Shown here: positions 18,348-28,271 of the stretch, piece after piece | Numbering within the stretch: position 1 is the first letter of the stretch | How the letters are laid out: every line of letters starts with the position of its first letter | The notes under the pieces: generated by a model | Told to the model about the DNA's origin: nothing | The model's input: the letters and a program-made list of their open reading frames with translations, nothing else | Database searches by the model: none | Assembly: GCA_907163075.1 (NCBI GenBank) | Contig: CAJQTY010000001.1 | Span: forward strand, 2,666,001 to 2,730,000 | Length of the DNA: 64,000 bases | Direction of reading: 5' to 3' | Source: an uncultured Rhodocyclaceae bacterium | Lineage (GTDB): Bacteria; Pseudomonadota; Gammaproteobacteria; Burkholderiales; Rhodocyclaceae | Program-made: the position numbers and the translations under genes

Positions 18348-18595
18348 AAGTTCTTTCCATTTAAATGCGGCTGCATAAACTTGTCAACATTTTTCGAAAT
18401 GTCTTGCATTAACACGCTGGTCTTATCCCGTTTGCAATGGTTGTGCCACATAACCCTGCGGACGTAGGGGAAAAGGTGTCTAAAGGGCAGGTCGGGGCAG
18501 AGCGGGCGCTCGTGATCGGCGGCTGAACATCATCCCTGAGCGGCGTGATTTTCCGGCAAGTGTTGAAATCGCGGGTATTCGTTTTGAATTTTCCT

Positions 18596-18609
18596 TGAAA
18601 ACGTTGTCA
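18596..18609. promoter_or_regulatory. LacI-family operator candidate 2 (regulator side)
   Basis: tgaaaacgttgtca differs from the LacI consensus palindrome by one base and lies 95 bases before the regulator gene. A weaker relative, ggaaacgtttgac, is at 18671-18683 next to the start codon. Together they suggest autoregulation and possible looping with the site at 18334. Confidence 0.6.
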
Positions 18610-18703
18610 GCTTTTTAAGAAATGCACTATGATTCACGGGACGGCAAGTGGTGCGCAACCCCCTTGCTCCGGAAACGTTTGACTGATACACGAGGTTTCC
18701 CCG

Positions 18704-19750
18704 TTGGCTGCAAACAGCAAATTCCCTTCTCAGCTGGTCTTTCCCTCCGGCGATAAGCCAATTGTCACGGCGACGGATGTTGCCCGCGAGGCCGGCGTAT
18801 CGATCAGCACCGTGTCGCGTATCGTCAATGGCACGGCGCGCGTTGCGAAGGACAAGCGGCTGGCAGTGGAGGCGGCGATTGCGCGCATGGACTATCGCCC
18901 CAATCTGCAGGCGCGCAGCCTGAAACTAGGCACCTCGATGATCATCGGTATGCTGACGCAGGATATCGAAAGCCCCTTCCTGGCGCGGGTGATACGCGGC
19001 TTCGAGGAGGCGCTGGTCGGTACCGGCTATGCGCCAATCATCGTCAGCGGGCACTGGAACCAGAAGGAGGAAATCGAGCGCGTCGGTCTGTTGATGGATC
19101 GCCGGATCGACGGCCTGGTCGTCCTTTACGGCGACCTTAGCGACAGCCAGTTGCTCGAAATCTCCCGCCGGCAACCGGTGGTGGCCACCGGGCGAAGGCT
19201 GGAGGGGGAGCATATCCGGACCCTGCAACTCGATCACGAACAGGGGGGCTACATCGCCGCTAGCCATCTGCTGGGGCTCGGGCACCGCCGCATCGCGCAC
19301 ATTAGCGGCCCGCCCCTGCATACGGACGCAACGGAGCGTTACGCCGGCTTCGTGCGGGCGCACCGGGAGTACGGCGTCGAAGTCGATCGCGATATCGTTT
19401 TCCAGGGTGACTTCCTGGAGCACGGTGGCGTCCTCGCCATGAACCGGCTGCTCGACTGCGGGAAAAATTTCACCGCCGTTTTCGCGTCCAACGATCAGAG
19501 CGCGATGGGCGCCCATCTGGTGATGTATCGCCGCGGCATCCGGGTACCTGACGACGTTTCCCTGATGGGCTTCGACGACATTCCGGCGGCGGCCTACCTG
19601 ACGCCGCCGCTGACCACGGTGCGCCAACCGTTCTTCGAGATTGGACTCTATCTCGCGCAGTCCCTGCTCGCCATGCTCGGCCACGATCTTGGCGAACTCA
19701 CCGTGCCGAGCATGGAACTGGTGATCCGCGAGTCCGTCAAGCGCTGTTAG
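18704..19750 (+). CDS. aglR: LacI-family transcription regulator of the alpha-glucoside operon
   Basis: A 348-aa repressor. The helix-turn-helix and hinge read TATDVAREAGVSISTVSRIVNG near residue 22 and NLQARSLKLG near 66. A periplasmic-binding-protein-like sugar domain fills the rest, ending with DDVSLMGFDDIPAAAYLTPPLTTVRQP. The frame starts at TTG 18704; no better ATG precedes the helix-turn-helix. It is divergent from aglK, and the LacI-type palindromes between them are its expected sites. The gene name is by analogy with the Rhizobium agl cluster. Confidence 0.88.
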   Translation: MAANSKFPSQLVFPSGDKPIVTATDVAREAGVSISTVSRIVNGTARVAKDKRLAVEAAIARMDYRPNLQARSLKLGTSMIIGMLTQDIESPFLARVIRGFEEALVGTGYAPIIVSGHWNQKEEIERVGLLMDRRIDGLVVLYGDLSDSQLLEISRRQPVVATGRRLEGEHIRTLQLDHEQGGYIAASHLLGLGHRRIAHISGPPLHTDATERYAGFVRAHREYGVEVDRDIVFQGDFLEHGGVLAMNRLLDCGKNFTAVFASNDQSAMGAHLVMYRRGIRVPDDVSLMGFDDIPAAAYLTPPLTTVRQPFFEIGLYLAQSLLAMLGHDLGELTVPSMELVIRESVKRC

Positions 19751-19816
19751 ACCTGCCCCCGGAGCCGATCTGGCCGGGTGCTGGCAACGCCTGATTGCCG
19801 GGTCTAGCGGCGCCCG

Positions 19817-20260
19817 TCAGTTGTTTTCTGCACGGTGCTTCGGCAGATAATTCCTGATTCTGATGTCGTGTTGCAAGACATGGTCGACGATCCAGCGCTT
19901 GATCATCCTGAGTACGTCGGAACGGGCAAGAGGCTGGCCTTCCATCAGGTCGATATTCAGGCGGACATACTGGTTGAGAATCTCGGTGTGCGTTTGAACG
20001 TGGTCCTGAACTTCGTCCGCTGGCATGTCGAGTGCCCTGAAAATCTCTTCCTCATGGACGAAATGGTCGGTGATCTGCTGGCCCAGGCGACTGAAGATTT
20101 CTGAAAAGTGCTCCGAGTTCGGGTGCGCGTCGGTCGTGGTGATCAGGGACTCGAGTTGCGTGACGAGGTCATGGTGTTCCTGGTCAATCGATGGAACACC
20201 GATCAACAGTGACGAATCGAGATACTGTTGCATTGCTTCGGGGGCGTATTGATCGGTCAT
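19817..20260 (-). CDS. Bacteriohemerythrin
   Basis: A 147-aa four-helix oxygen-binding protein with a di-iron site. The ligand pattern is present: SIDQEHHDLV near residue 25, HFVHEEEIF near 70, HVQTHTEIL near 88 and HVLQHDIRI near the C-terminus. Stand-alone bacteriohemerythrins bind oxygen in microaerobic or redox-sensing bacteria. It is a single gene; no strong ribosome site is seen, so the start is less sure than the family. Confidence 0.9.
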   Translation of the reverse strand: MTDQYAPEAMQQYLDSSLLIGVPSIDQEHHDLVTQLESLITTTDAHPNSEHFSEIFSRLGQQITDHFVHEEEIFRALDMPADEVQDHVQTHTEILNQYVRLNIDLMEGQPLARSDVLRMIKRWIVDHVLQHDIRIRNYLPKHRAENN

Positions 20261-20555
20261 TTGATTTTTCGGGACTTGGATTTGTTCGTCATTTGAATTC
20301 GGCTTGGCCTTGCCGATGGGCTGATGTTACTCCGATGACAAAGAAATTTCAGCCTCCGTATTGCGTCCGGGCAACGAGCCTGCCGCCACGCGCGCGGTGG
20401 CCTGAGGCGCAAGCATGTGCAGCCCGCATCGGCAGCCCGAATGCACTCTGAAGATGGCTCTATTTATTGGCGTGCAGGTCTAAGCGCCTGGCGGCGGCGA
20501 GAAGCCGGCCGGGGCACGATGTCGCGCTTGCGGAATTTCAGATGCCGGCTACCGG

Positions 20556-21653
20556 CTACGAAACGGCGAGCATCCGTTCCAGGGCCAGCCGGGCGAGGCC
20601 GACTTCGTGCTCTGGCACCTTGATCTGGTTTACGACGTGGCCGTCGGCCAGATTTTCAAGCGTCCAGGCCAGATGCTGCGGGTCGATGCGCTGCATGGTC
20701 GAGCACATGCAGACGGTCGGCGCCATGAAATGCACGCTCTTGCCTTCCGCCTTGACCTCCTCGGCCAGGCGGTTGACCAGGTTCAGTTCGGTGCCGACCA
20801 GCCAGCGCGTATTTGGCGCGGCTTCCTTGATGGTCTTGACGATCAGTTCGGTCGAGCCGACGAAGTCCGACTGCTTGCAGACTTCGAAGCTGCATTCGGG
20901 GTGCGCGATGACCAGCCCGTCCGGGTACTGGTTGCGGAACTTGATGATGTGCGCCGGCTGGAACATCTGGTGTACCGAGCAGTGGCCTTTCCACAGCAGC
21001 AGTCGGGCTTTGTGGATCTGTTCCGGAGTCAGGCCGCCCATTTCGAGATCGGGATCCCAGACCATCATCTCGTCGAGCGGAATACCCATCTTGTACCCCG
21101 ACCAGCGTCCGAGATGCTGGTCGGGAAAGAACAGGATCTTCTCGCGCTGCCCGAACGCCCACTTGGCAATCGTTTCGGCGTTCGACGAGGTGCATACGAT
21201 GCCGCCATGCGCGCCGCAGAAGGCTTTGAGGTCGGCGGCCGAGTTGATGTAGGTTACCGGCGTGAACACTTCGTCGGCGTTCAGCACCTCGTTCAACTCG
21301 CGCCAGCAGCGTTCGACCTTGGCCAGATTGGCCATGTCGGCCATCGAGCAGCCGGCCGCCAGGTCGGGCAGGATGGCGATCTGGTGCGGCTTCGACATGA
21401 AGTCGGCGACTTCGGCCATGAAATGCACGCCGCAGAAGACGATGTACTCGGCGTCGGTCTGCGAAGCCAGGCGCGAGAGCTTCAACGAATCGCCGGTCAG
21501 GTCGGCGTATTGATAGACGTCCGCGCGCTGGTAGTGGTGGCCGAGGATGACGGCGCGTTTTCCCAGTCTGGCGCGGGCGATACGGATGCGCTCATGGCAG
21601 GCGTCATCCTGCATCTGGTTGAAGCGGTCAAAGGCGATGGTTGCGGTTTGCAT
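20556..21653 (-). CDS. nadA: Quinolinate synthase A
   Basis: A 365-aa iron-sulfur enzyme that condenses iminoaspartate with dihydroxyacetone phosphate to make quinolinate for NAD synthesis. The three cluster cysteines are in conserved settings: AAGCSMADM, GGIVCTSSNAE and HPECSFEVCK. AVILGHHYQRADVYQYAD near residue 34 binds substrate. It ends ERMLAVS at 20556. nadB and nadC are not nearby. Upstream lies a rhodanese gene in the same direction. Confidence 0.95.
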   Translation of the reverse strand: MQTATIAFDRFNQMQDDACHERIRIARARLGKRAVILGHHYQRADVYQYADLTGDSLKLSRLASQTDAEYIVFCGVHFMAEVADFMSKPHQIAILPDLAAGCSMADMANLAKVERCWRELNEVLNADEVFTPVTYINSAADLKAFCGAHGGIVCTSSNAETIAKWAFGQREKILFFPDQHLGRWSGYKMGIPLDEMMVWDPDLEMGGLTPEQIHKARLLLWKGHCSVHQMFQPAHIIKFRNQYPDGLVIAHPECSFEVCKQSDFVGSTELIVKTIKEAAPNTRWLVGTELNLVNRLAEEVKAEGKSVHFMAPTVCMCSTMQRIDPQHLAWTLENLADGHVVNQIKVPEHEVGLARLALERMLAVS

Positions 21654-21731
21654 GGCGAATCTCGAATTGGTGCCGTAAGTGACAGGCAGACTGTGGAAAC
21701 AGGAAATGGTTCTGGGGCTTGGCGGTGACTT

Positions 21732-22196
21732 TCAGTTGTGCCATGGCAGGCCGGCGAGGCGCCAGCCGCCCGTCTTGCCGCGCTGCCCGTTGGCGTCCTT
21801 GTCGCCTTCGAAACCTTCCAGCACGTTGTAGCACTCGCTGTAGCCGGCCTCGCTGGCCAGGCACGCGGCGTGGTGCGAGCGCACACCGCTGCGGCAGATG
21901 AACATGACCAGCGCTTCCGGATCGACCTGGTGTTTCAGTTGCGCGAGAAAGTGCGTGTTGGGATGATTCGTCGGATAGCTCATCCACTCGATTTCCTCGG
22001 CGCCAGGTATGCGCCCGACCCAGTCCCACTCGGCACGGGTGCGCACGTCAACGAGTTTCGCGCCAGGCGCCAGGCGCCAGATGTCGTGTGCCTCCCGAGG
22101 CGTCAGCGCCCCGGCATAAGGCACGCCGAGTTCGCGCGCGCGCGTCTGGGCCAGGTTCAAAAGGTCGGTCAGCTTTCCCATCGATCGTGACAACAT
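21732..22196 (-). CDS. Single-domain rhodanese-like sulfurtransferase
   Basis: A 154-aa rhodanese-domain protein. The active-site loop is FICRSGVRSHHAA with the persulfide-carrying Cys, preceded by KLVDVRTRAEWDWVGRIPGA. It would transfer sulfur from thiosulfate or a persulfide donor. ATG 22196 and ATG 22181 are both possible starts; neither has a strong ribosome site. It sits upstream of nadA in the same direction and may supply sulfur for the NadA iron-sulfur cluster, but this is speculation. Confidence 0.85.
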   Translation of the reverse strand: MLSRSMGKLTDLLNLAQTRARELGVPYAGALTPREAHDIWRLAPGAKLVDVRTRAEWDWVGRIPGAEEIEWMSYPTNHPNTHFLAQLKHQVDPEALVMFICRSGVRSHHAACLASEAGYSECYNVLEGFEGDKDANGQRGKTGGWRLAGLPWHN

Positions 22197-22377
22197 CCAA
22201 ATTCATGAGACTAAAGTATAAACCCAGAAGCGGGAGTTTAGGCTTGCGCCAAGCTTAAACAGGGCCGCAGCATGAAAAGCCGTTCGCGATCATGTCGTTA
22301 TGACACAGGCTTGTAAGCCCGGGTGAAACGGGGTCCGCTCTCGTGATCCGGGAACACGAGGGACGGGCGAGAAGAAA

Positions 22378-22518
22378 GTGATCGAGGGCTTGGTCGAACA
22401 GTTTTCCGATTTGCCGGATATCGTTGTTCTGGCCTTATGTGCCGTGATGTCGGGAGCGGAAGATTGGGATGACATGGAGGACTGGGGGCGAGAGCGGGAA
22501 AAGTGGCGGCGGCGCTAG
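22378..22518 (+). pseudogene. ISAs1-family transposase remnant
   Basis: A 46-codon frame from GTG 22378 to TAG 22516-22518 contains PDIVVLALCAVMSGAEDWDD, matching the N-terminal block of ISAs1 (H-repeat) transposases (LxDILxLALCAVLSGAEDW). The rest of the transposase is missing. The 416-bp gap 22182-22597 holds only this piece and the phosphofructokinase leader. Confidence 0.65.
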
Positions 22519-22597
22519 CCCCGAAGCGGCCGGTTTGACCAAGCGGCTTGCGGCGAGGATACTGCGCACTAACGTCAATCGCACCGGAAGCCCGATC

Positions 22598-23866
22598 ATG
22601 AATATCAACGTTCTTGGCGAAGCCCTCTTTCCCTCTCCCTTGCCCTTCCATGTCAGCGACAAGGCGCGCGTACTGTTTAACGTCATCGTCGATCCCGACG
22701 CGCCGCCGAAGGAGGAGTTTCTGTTCGAAGTCGCTGGCCCCCGTGAGCGCCTTTTCTTCGATCCGAAAAACACGCGCGCCGGCATCGTCACCTGCGGCGG
22801 CTTGTGCCCCGGGCTCAATAACGTCATCCGTTCGCTCGTTCTCGAACTGAATCACGGCTACGGCGTGCGCGAAATCCTGGGCTTCGTCAATGGCTACCAG
22901 GGCCTCGATCCCTGGCGCGGCTCCGAGCCGATTCCGTTGACCCCCGAATTCGTCGAAGACATTCACAAGGAAGGTGGCACCGAGCTGAACACCTCGCGCG
23001 GGCCAGTCGATGTAAGCGTGGCCGTGGATAACCTGATCCGGCGAAAAATCAATATCCTCTTCGTCGTTGGCGGCGACGGCACCCAGCGCGGTGGCGACGC
23101 CATCTACCAGGAAGCCAAGAGCCGCGGCCATGCGCTGGCCGTGGTCGGCATCCCCAAGACGATCGACAATGATGTCGCTTTCGTCTCGCGCACCTTCGGC
23201 TACGTCACCGCGGTCGAGGAAGCGGCGAAGGCGCTTAACTGTGCGCACACCGAGGCGCACAGCGTGCATAACGGCATTTCGCTGGTCAAGATCATGGGCC
23301 GCCACGCTGGCTTCATCGCCGCCGGCGCCACCGTCGCCAGCCAGGACGTGAACTTCACGCTGGTGCCTGAAGTGCCTTTCGTGCTCGAAGGCGACGACGG
23401 TTTCCTGGCCGCGCTCAAGCGGCGCGTGCTCAGACGCGCGCACGCCGTCGTCCTGGTTGCCGAAGGTGCCGGCCAGCACCTGATGGTCGGCGGCGAAGAC
23501 CAGTTCGATGCCTCAGGCAACCTCAAGTCAAAGGATATCGGCATCTTCTTGCGCGAGCGCATCGAAGCCTATTTCAAGGCCGAGAATATCCCCTTCGCGC
23601 TGCGTTACTTCGACCCCAGCTACCTCATTCGCAGTGTGCCGGCCAACGCCGAGGACGCCATCCTGTGCGACTTCTTTGCGCGCAACGCCGTACATGCGGC
23701 GATGGCGGGCAAGACCGGCCTGGTGATCGGTTATCAGCACGGCAAGTTCACCCACGTACCGATCGAGCTGCTGACTCGGCAGCAGAAGAAACTCGATCTG
23801 AACAGCCCGGCCTGGCTTGGCGTGCTGGCCTCTACCGGGCAGAATTTCGCGCAGTTCGCGCTCTGA
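22598..23866 (+). CDS. 6-phosphofructokinase, GGDG...PKTIDND subtype
   Basis: A 422-aa PFK-A superfamily enzyme phosphorylating fructose 6-phosphate. GGLCPGLNNVIRS binds the phosphoryl donor, GGDGTQRGG and IPKTIDNDV form the active site, and MGRHAGFIA binds sugar phosphate. ATG 22598 is chosen because earlier codons are low-complexity and GGAAG lies nearby. The Gly in GGDG is typical of ATP users, whereas the Lys in PKTIDND is typical of pyrophosphate users; plant and spirochaete ATP-PFKs have the same pair. The phosphoryl donor is therefore not decided by sequence. Confidence 0.88.
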   Translation: MNINVLGEALFPSPLPFHVSDKARVLFNVIVDPDAPPKEEFLFEVAGPRERLFFDPKNTRAGIVTCGGLCPGLNNVIRSLVLELNHGYGVREILGFVNGYQGLDPWRGSEPIPLTPEFVEDIHKEGGTELNTSRGPVDVSVAVDNLIRRKINILFVVGGDGTQRGGDAIYQEAKSRGHALAVVGIPKTIDNDVAFVSRTFGYVTAVEEAAKALNCAHTEAHSVHNGISLVKIMGRHAGFIAAGATVASQDVNFTLVPEVPFVLEGDDGFLAALKRRVLRRAHAVVLVAEGAGQHLMVGGEDQFDASGNLKSKDIGIFLRERIEAYFKAENIPFALRYFDPSYLIRSVPANAEDAILCDFFARNAVHAAMAGKTGLVIGYQHGKFTHVPIELLTRQQKKLDLNSPAWLGVLASTGQNFAQFAL

Positions 23867-23936
23867 CCGGCTCCGTGTTACTGGCTTGAGCCAGCGTCGA
23901 GATCGACTGGGCTGGCGACGAATGCGGGCGGCCGCA

Positions 23937-25757
23937 TCAAGCCGGCGCCGCGAGCAAGGCCAGCAAGGTTTCGCCGTAACGATCGGCCTTGGCCAGCCCG
24001 ATGCCCGGGATTTGCAACAGGGCGTTTAGCGACTGAGGACGCTGCACGGCGAGTTCGTGCAGCGTCCGGTCGTGCAGGATGACATAGGCCGGAACGCCCT
24101 GTTCGCGCGCCTTTTCGCCGCGCCAGGCGCGCAGTGCCTCGAACAGCGGCGTATCGCGTTGCGCTGTGCGGCTGCCACCGGATTTTCCCGATGCCGCTGA
24201 GCGCGGTGTTTTGCCTTTGACGCGGGCAGTGCGCCGGCGCAGGTTCAGCACGGTTTCGCCCTTGAGCACAGGGCGCGCGATAGCGGTCAGCTTGAGCGCG
24301 CCGTAGGCCTGCACGTCGGCTTCGAGCAGGCCGGAGGCGAGCAACTGGCGAAAGACCGAGCGCCAGCCCATGTCGTCGAGATCGGCGCCGACGCCGAAAG
24401 TCGGCAGGCGCTCGTGACCGAACTGCCTGACCTTGTCGGTCGACTTGCCGCGCAGGATGTCGATCAGATGCCCGGCCCCAAAGCGCTGCCCGGTGCGCAG
24501 CGCTGCGGACAGGGCCTTCTGGGCGGCGACCGTGCCGTCCCAGACCTGTGGCGGGTCGTTGCAGACGTCGCAGTTGGCGCAGGGCGCCGCGTCTTCGCCG
24601 AAGTAGTTGAGCAGCACCACGCGCCGGCATTGCGCCGACTCGCAATAGGCCAGCATGGCGTCGAGTTTCTGGCGTTCGACGCGTTTCTGCTCGGGCGGCG
24701 AGGCCGATTCCTCGATCATCTGGCGGTGGATGACGACGTCGTTGAGTCCGTAGGTCATCCAGGCTTCGGAAGGTTCGCCGTCGCGCCCGGCACGGCCGGT
24801 TTCCTGATAGTAGGCTTCCAGGCTCTTGGGCAAGTCGAGGTGGGCGACAAAACGCACGTCGGGCTTGTCGATACCCATGCCGAAGGCGATGGTGGCGACC
24901 ATGACCACGCCGTCTTCGCGCAGGAAGCGTTGCTGGTGGCGCTGGCGCAGCTCGGCCCCGAGACCGGCGTGATAGGGCAACGCGCCGATCCCGTGCGTAT
25001 TGAGCCAGATCGCCGTCTCCTCGACCTTGCGCCGCGACAGGCAATAGACGATGCCGGCATCGCCGCGATGCTCGCCGAGGAAAGCGAGCAACTGCTTGCG
25101 CGGATTGTCGCGCTCGACGACGCTGTAGCGGATGTTCGGCCGGTCGAAGCTGGAGACGAAAATTTCGGCTGTCTCGAGCCCGAGCCGGGCGATGATTTCC
25201 TGCCGGGTCAGTTCGTCGGCGGTGGCCGTCAACGCGACGCGCGGAACGTGCGGATAGCGTTCGTGCAACCGCGAGAGCTGGATGTATTCGGGGCGGAAGT
25301 CGTGCCCCCACTGCGACACGCAATGCGCCTCGTCGATGGCGAACAGCGCCAGCTGGCCGCGCTCGTCGAGCTGATCCATCAGGCCGATGAAACGCTCGTT
25401 AAGGAGGCGCTCGGGAGCGACATAGACGAGATCGAGTTCGCCGCGCATCAGGCGGCGCTCGGTATCGACCGCCGCTTCGAAGGCCTGCGACGAATTGAGG
25501 AAGGCGGCGCGTACGCCGGCCTGCAGCAGCGCGTCGACCTGGTCCTGCATCAGGGCGATGAGCGGCGACACGACGATGCCGACGCCCGGCCGCAGCAGCG
25601 CCGGAATCTGGTAGCAGAGCGACTTGCCGCCGCCGGTCGGCATTAGCACCAGCGCATCGCCACCGCCGCCGACGTGCGCGATGATTTCGGCCTGATGTCC
25701 GCGGAACGCCGGATAGCCGAAAACGCATTGCAGGAGTTCGAGGGCCGTAGGTGTCAT
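23937..25757 (-). CDS. recQ: ATP-dependent DNA helicase RecQ
   Basis: A 606-aa 3'-5' helicase of RecF-pathway repair. Helicase motifs are clear: [17 protein letters not shown] (I), [17 protein letters not shown] (II), LTATAD (III), [14 protein letters not shown] (V) and [13 protein letters not shown] (VI). The zinc-binding cysteines (CRR, CANCDVC) and winged-helix region follow. A single HRDC domain is at residues 525-600. It ends 70 bp from the phosphofructokinase gene, convergently. Confidence 0.95.
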   Translation of the reverse strand: MTPTALELLQCVFGYPAFRGHQAEIIAHVGGGGDALVLMPTGGGKSLCYQIPALLRPGVGIVVSPLIALMQDQVDALLQAGVRAAFLNSSQAFEAAVDTERRLMRGELDLVYVAPERLLNERFIGLMDQLDERGQLALFAIDEAHCVSQWGHDFRPEYIQLSRLHERYPHVPRVALTATADELTRQEIIARLGLETAEIFVSSFDRPNIRYSVVERDNPRKQLLAFLGEHRGDAGIVYCLSRRKVEETAIWLNTHGIGALPYHAGLGAELRQRHQQRFLREDGVVMVATIAFGMGIDKPDVRFVAHLDLPKSLEAYYQETGRAGRDGEPSEAWMTYGLNDVVIHRQMIEESASPPEQKRVERQKLDAMLAYCESAQCRRVVLLNYFGEDAAPCANCDVCNDPPQVWDGTVAAQKALSAALRTGQRFGAGHLIDILRGKSTDKVRQFGHERLPTFGVGADLDDMGWRSVFRQLLASGLLEADVQAYGALKLTAIARPVLKGETVLNLRRRTARVKGKTPRSAASGKSGGSRTAQRDTPLFEALRAWRGEKAREQGVPAYVILHDRTLHELAVQRPQSLNALLQIPGIGLAKADRYGETLLALLAAPA

Positions 25758-25790
25758 AAAAAATGCCGTTCAGCGATCACTGAACGGCAT
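25758..25790 (-). terminator. Rho-independent terminator of rpoH
   Basis: atgccgttca pairs perfectly with tgaacggcat over 10 bp (25763-25790). On the minus strand it is followed by TTTTTTA, which runs into the recQ start codon region. It closes rpoH and leaves recQ needing a promoter within or beyond the hairpin, or read-through. Confidence 0.8.
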
Positions 25791-25817
25791 CTCCCGAGGC
25801 GCTTGGTCGGTCCGAAT

Positions 25818-26672
<855 letters not shown>

Positions 26673-26711
26673 TTGGAGCTATACCTCATTACAAATCTAC
26701 ACACTCAAATT

Positions 26712-26738
26712 TTAGCACTCCATTAGTGAGAGTGCTAA
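26712..26738. promoter_or_regulatory. CIRCE element (HrcA operator) upstream of rpoH
   Basis: ttagcactc, nine bases, gagtgctaa: an exact match to the CIRCE consensus, ending 40 bases before the rpoH ATG. HrcA binding here would link the HrcA and sigma-32 heat-shock regulons. CIRCE before rpoH rather than groES or dnaK is, as far as I recall, known from some betaproteobacteria. Confidence 0.93.
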
Positions 26739-26842
26739 AAGCATGGAGAATTTCTTGTGACAGTTTGTAATTTAATCTGACCGACTAAAGTCGAAACTCG
26801 GAATGCACTTCTTTTGATTGATGTCGCGCACGCAGATCGAAT

Positions 26843-26961
26843 GAAGCTGGAAACCGCATTTAACGCAGAGAAAAGCCAAGAGAACGCAAGGGCTTATGGA
26901 AATGCGACGGCTCACCTGGAAGGTGAAACCGGTTTTTCCTCTGCGTTCTCTGCATTGAAAG
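26843..26961 (+). repeat. Interspersed repeat, copy A (119 bp)
   Basis: This stretch, with ends of the form aacgcagag ... ctctgcg and an inner hairpin (ggctcacc / ggtgaaacc), recurs inverted at 30989-31133. Shared blocks include aatgcgacggctcacc and tttcctctgcg. It sits between the CIRCE element and the IS3-type element. It has no coding potential and looks like a REP or MITE-type element. Confidence 0.75.
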
Positions 26962-27045
26962 AGGTTTCAACCGAGGTTTGCGGCGGTCACGTTTTTTTGG
27001 ACAGTCGGCTAAGCTAAGGCTGACCGGTTGAAAGGAACGTGAAAG

Positions 27046-27351
27046 ATGGGAACGAAGCGCAAGCAGCACAGTGCCGAATTCAAGGCCCAAGTAGCGATGG
27101 CGGCCTTGGCGGGAGACAAGACGCTGGCGGAACTGGCGTCGGCATACGGCGTCCATCCGACGATGATCAGCACCTGGAAGCAGGAACTGGTCAAGAACGC
27201 CAAGGAGGTATTCGAACGCGGCAACAAGAAGGCCGCCGACCCGCAGGCCGTGATTGACAACCTACATCGCAAGATTGGGCAGTTGCAGGTTGAACGGGAT
27301 TTCTTGGCCGGACAGCCCGCCATTGCCCGCCTGTTGAAAGGCGGACAATGA
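27046..27351 (+). CDS. IS3-family transposase OrfA
   Basis: A 101-aa helix-turn-helix protein of IS3-type elements: RKQHSAEFKAQVAMAALAG, then LAELASAYGVHPTMISTWKQEL, then a leucine-zipper-like C-terminus (VIDNLHRKIGQLQVERDFL). In intact elements it fuses with OrfB by frameshifting to make the transposase. Here the frame ends at TGA 27349-27351, directly at the deletion junction with orfB, so no functional fusion can form. GGAAC before ATG 27046 is a plausible ribosome site. Confidence 0.85.
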   Translation: MGTKRKQHSAEFKAQVAMAALAGDKTLAELASAYGVHPTMISTWKQELVKNAKEVFERGNKKAADPQAVIDNLHRKIGQLQVERDFLAGQPAIARLLKGGQ

Positions 27352-27798
27352 TTCCTGTACCTGTGCGCCATCCTGGACTGGGCGACGCGCAAGGTGCTGG
27401 CGTGGCGCCTGTCGAACACACTGACCACCGACTTCTGCACGGCGGCACTGACCGAGGCACTGGCCCGCTATGGCACACCGGAAATCTTCAACACCGACCA
27501 GGGCAGCCAATTCACCAGCGCGGAATTCACCGATGTGCTCAAGGCGCACGGCATCCAGATCAGCATGGACGGACGCGGGCGTTGTCATGACAACATCTTC
27601 GTCGAGCGATTGTGGTGGACGGTGAAACACGAATGGGTCTATCTGCGTCCCTGCGAAAACGGCATCGAGCAGAAGAAGAGCCTGGCTGAATGTTTCGACT
27701 GGTACAACCGCCGCCGACCGCATCAGTCGCTGAACTGGCAGACGCCGGACGAGACCTACTTCGGGGCGCGGGACAACGCCCAGCCGCAGGCAGCCTGA
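27352..27798 (+). pseudogene. IS3-family transposase OrfB, C-terminal remnant
   Basis: Starting at FLYLCAILDWATRKVLAWRL the frame encodes the last 148 residues of the integrase core. The second catalytic Asp (IFNTDQGSQFTS) and the Glu (HDNIFVERLWWTVKHE) are present. The first Asp and all upstream sequence are gone, because the frame joins orfA at 27351. No start codon fits before 27385. Confidence 0.85.
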
Positions 27799-28138
27799 AA
27801 TGCAAAAGCAATGCACTGTGGATTTATGGACAGCCGGCTACGCCGGTTCCCGCCTGACCGCGCCAGCGCGGTCCCCTATGAACAAACCGTGGGCAACGCT
27901 GCGCGTTGCCCACCGCTTGCCCACAGGTCGGCGGCGGCGCACAAGCTCCACAGCGCTCGATCCAATCGCTATAAAATCCGGGAAAGTCAAAACCAAAACC
28001 CCGGCACCGGCCTTAGCTTATTCCTGCCCGGTGGCTGTCCAAACGACAGGGACCACCGCAGTTTTCTGGATGAATCTTGTTCGGCAAATGAACCGGTCTC
28101 GGCTTGGAAATTGATCTCACAATCGACAAGGAATGAGC

Positions 28139-28234
28139 ATGGCAACGAAGTTGGATCGAAAGGCCCGAGTGTTGCGAGCAGCTGAGATTTACAGTAAACA
28201 AGGAGCCATGGCCGCCGAGGCGATGGCTCCATGA
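28139..28234 (+). other. Possible 31-codon small ORF with ribosome site
   Basis: ATG 28139 follows AAGGA by 6 bases and opens MATKLDRKARVLRAAEIYSK and 11 further residues ending EAMAP. The last part overlaps an inverted repeat (ggagccat / atggctcc, 28201-28230). On the minus strand that repeat precedes TTGTTT and may terminate the bufferin operon. The peptide may be the truncated start of a gene removed with the IS insertion. Confidence 0.3.
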
Positions 28235-28271
28235 CACTTCGGCCGGGCTGATTTCATCCGGCGCTGTGCGG

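Larger units (their letters stand above)
26979..28060 (+). mobile_element. Internally deleted IS3-family element
   Basis: Imperfect terminal inverted repeats can be paired: left tgcggcggtcacgttttt.. tggacagtc at 26979-27006 and right ctgtccaaacgacagggacc.. accgca at 28035-28060. Between them are an orfA (27046-27351) and only the C-terminal third of orfB (27352-27798). About 300-400 bp of orfB has been lost, so the element cannot move on its own. The 260 bp after orfB is GC-rich and non-coding. Confidence 0.65.

Noticed and set aside
22298-23479. A 393-codon frame antisense to the phosphofructokinase gene
   Set aside because: Shadow of a gene with complete PFK motifs.
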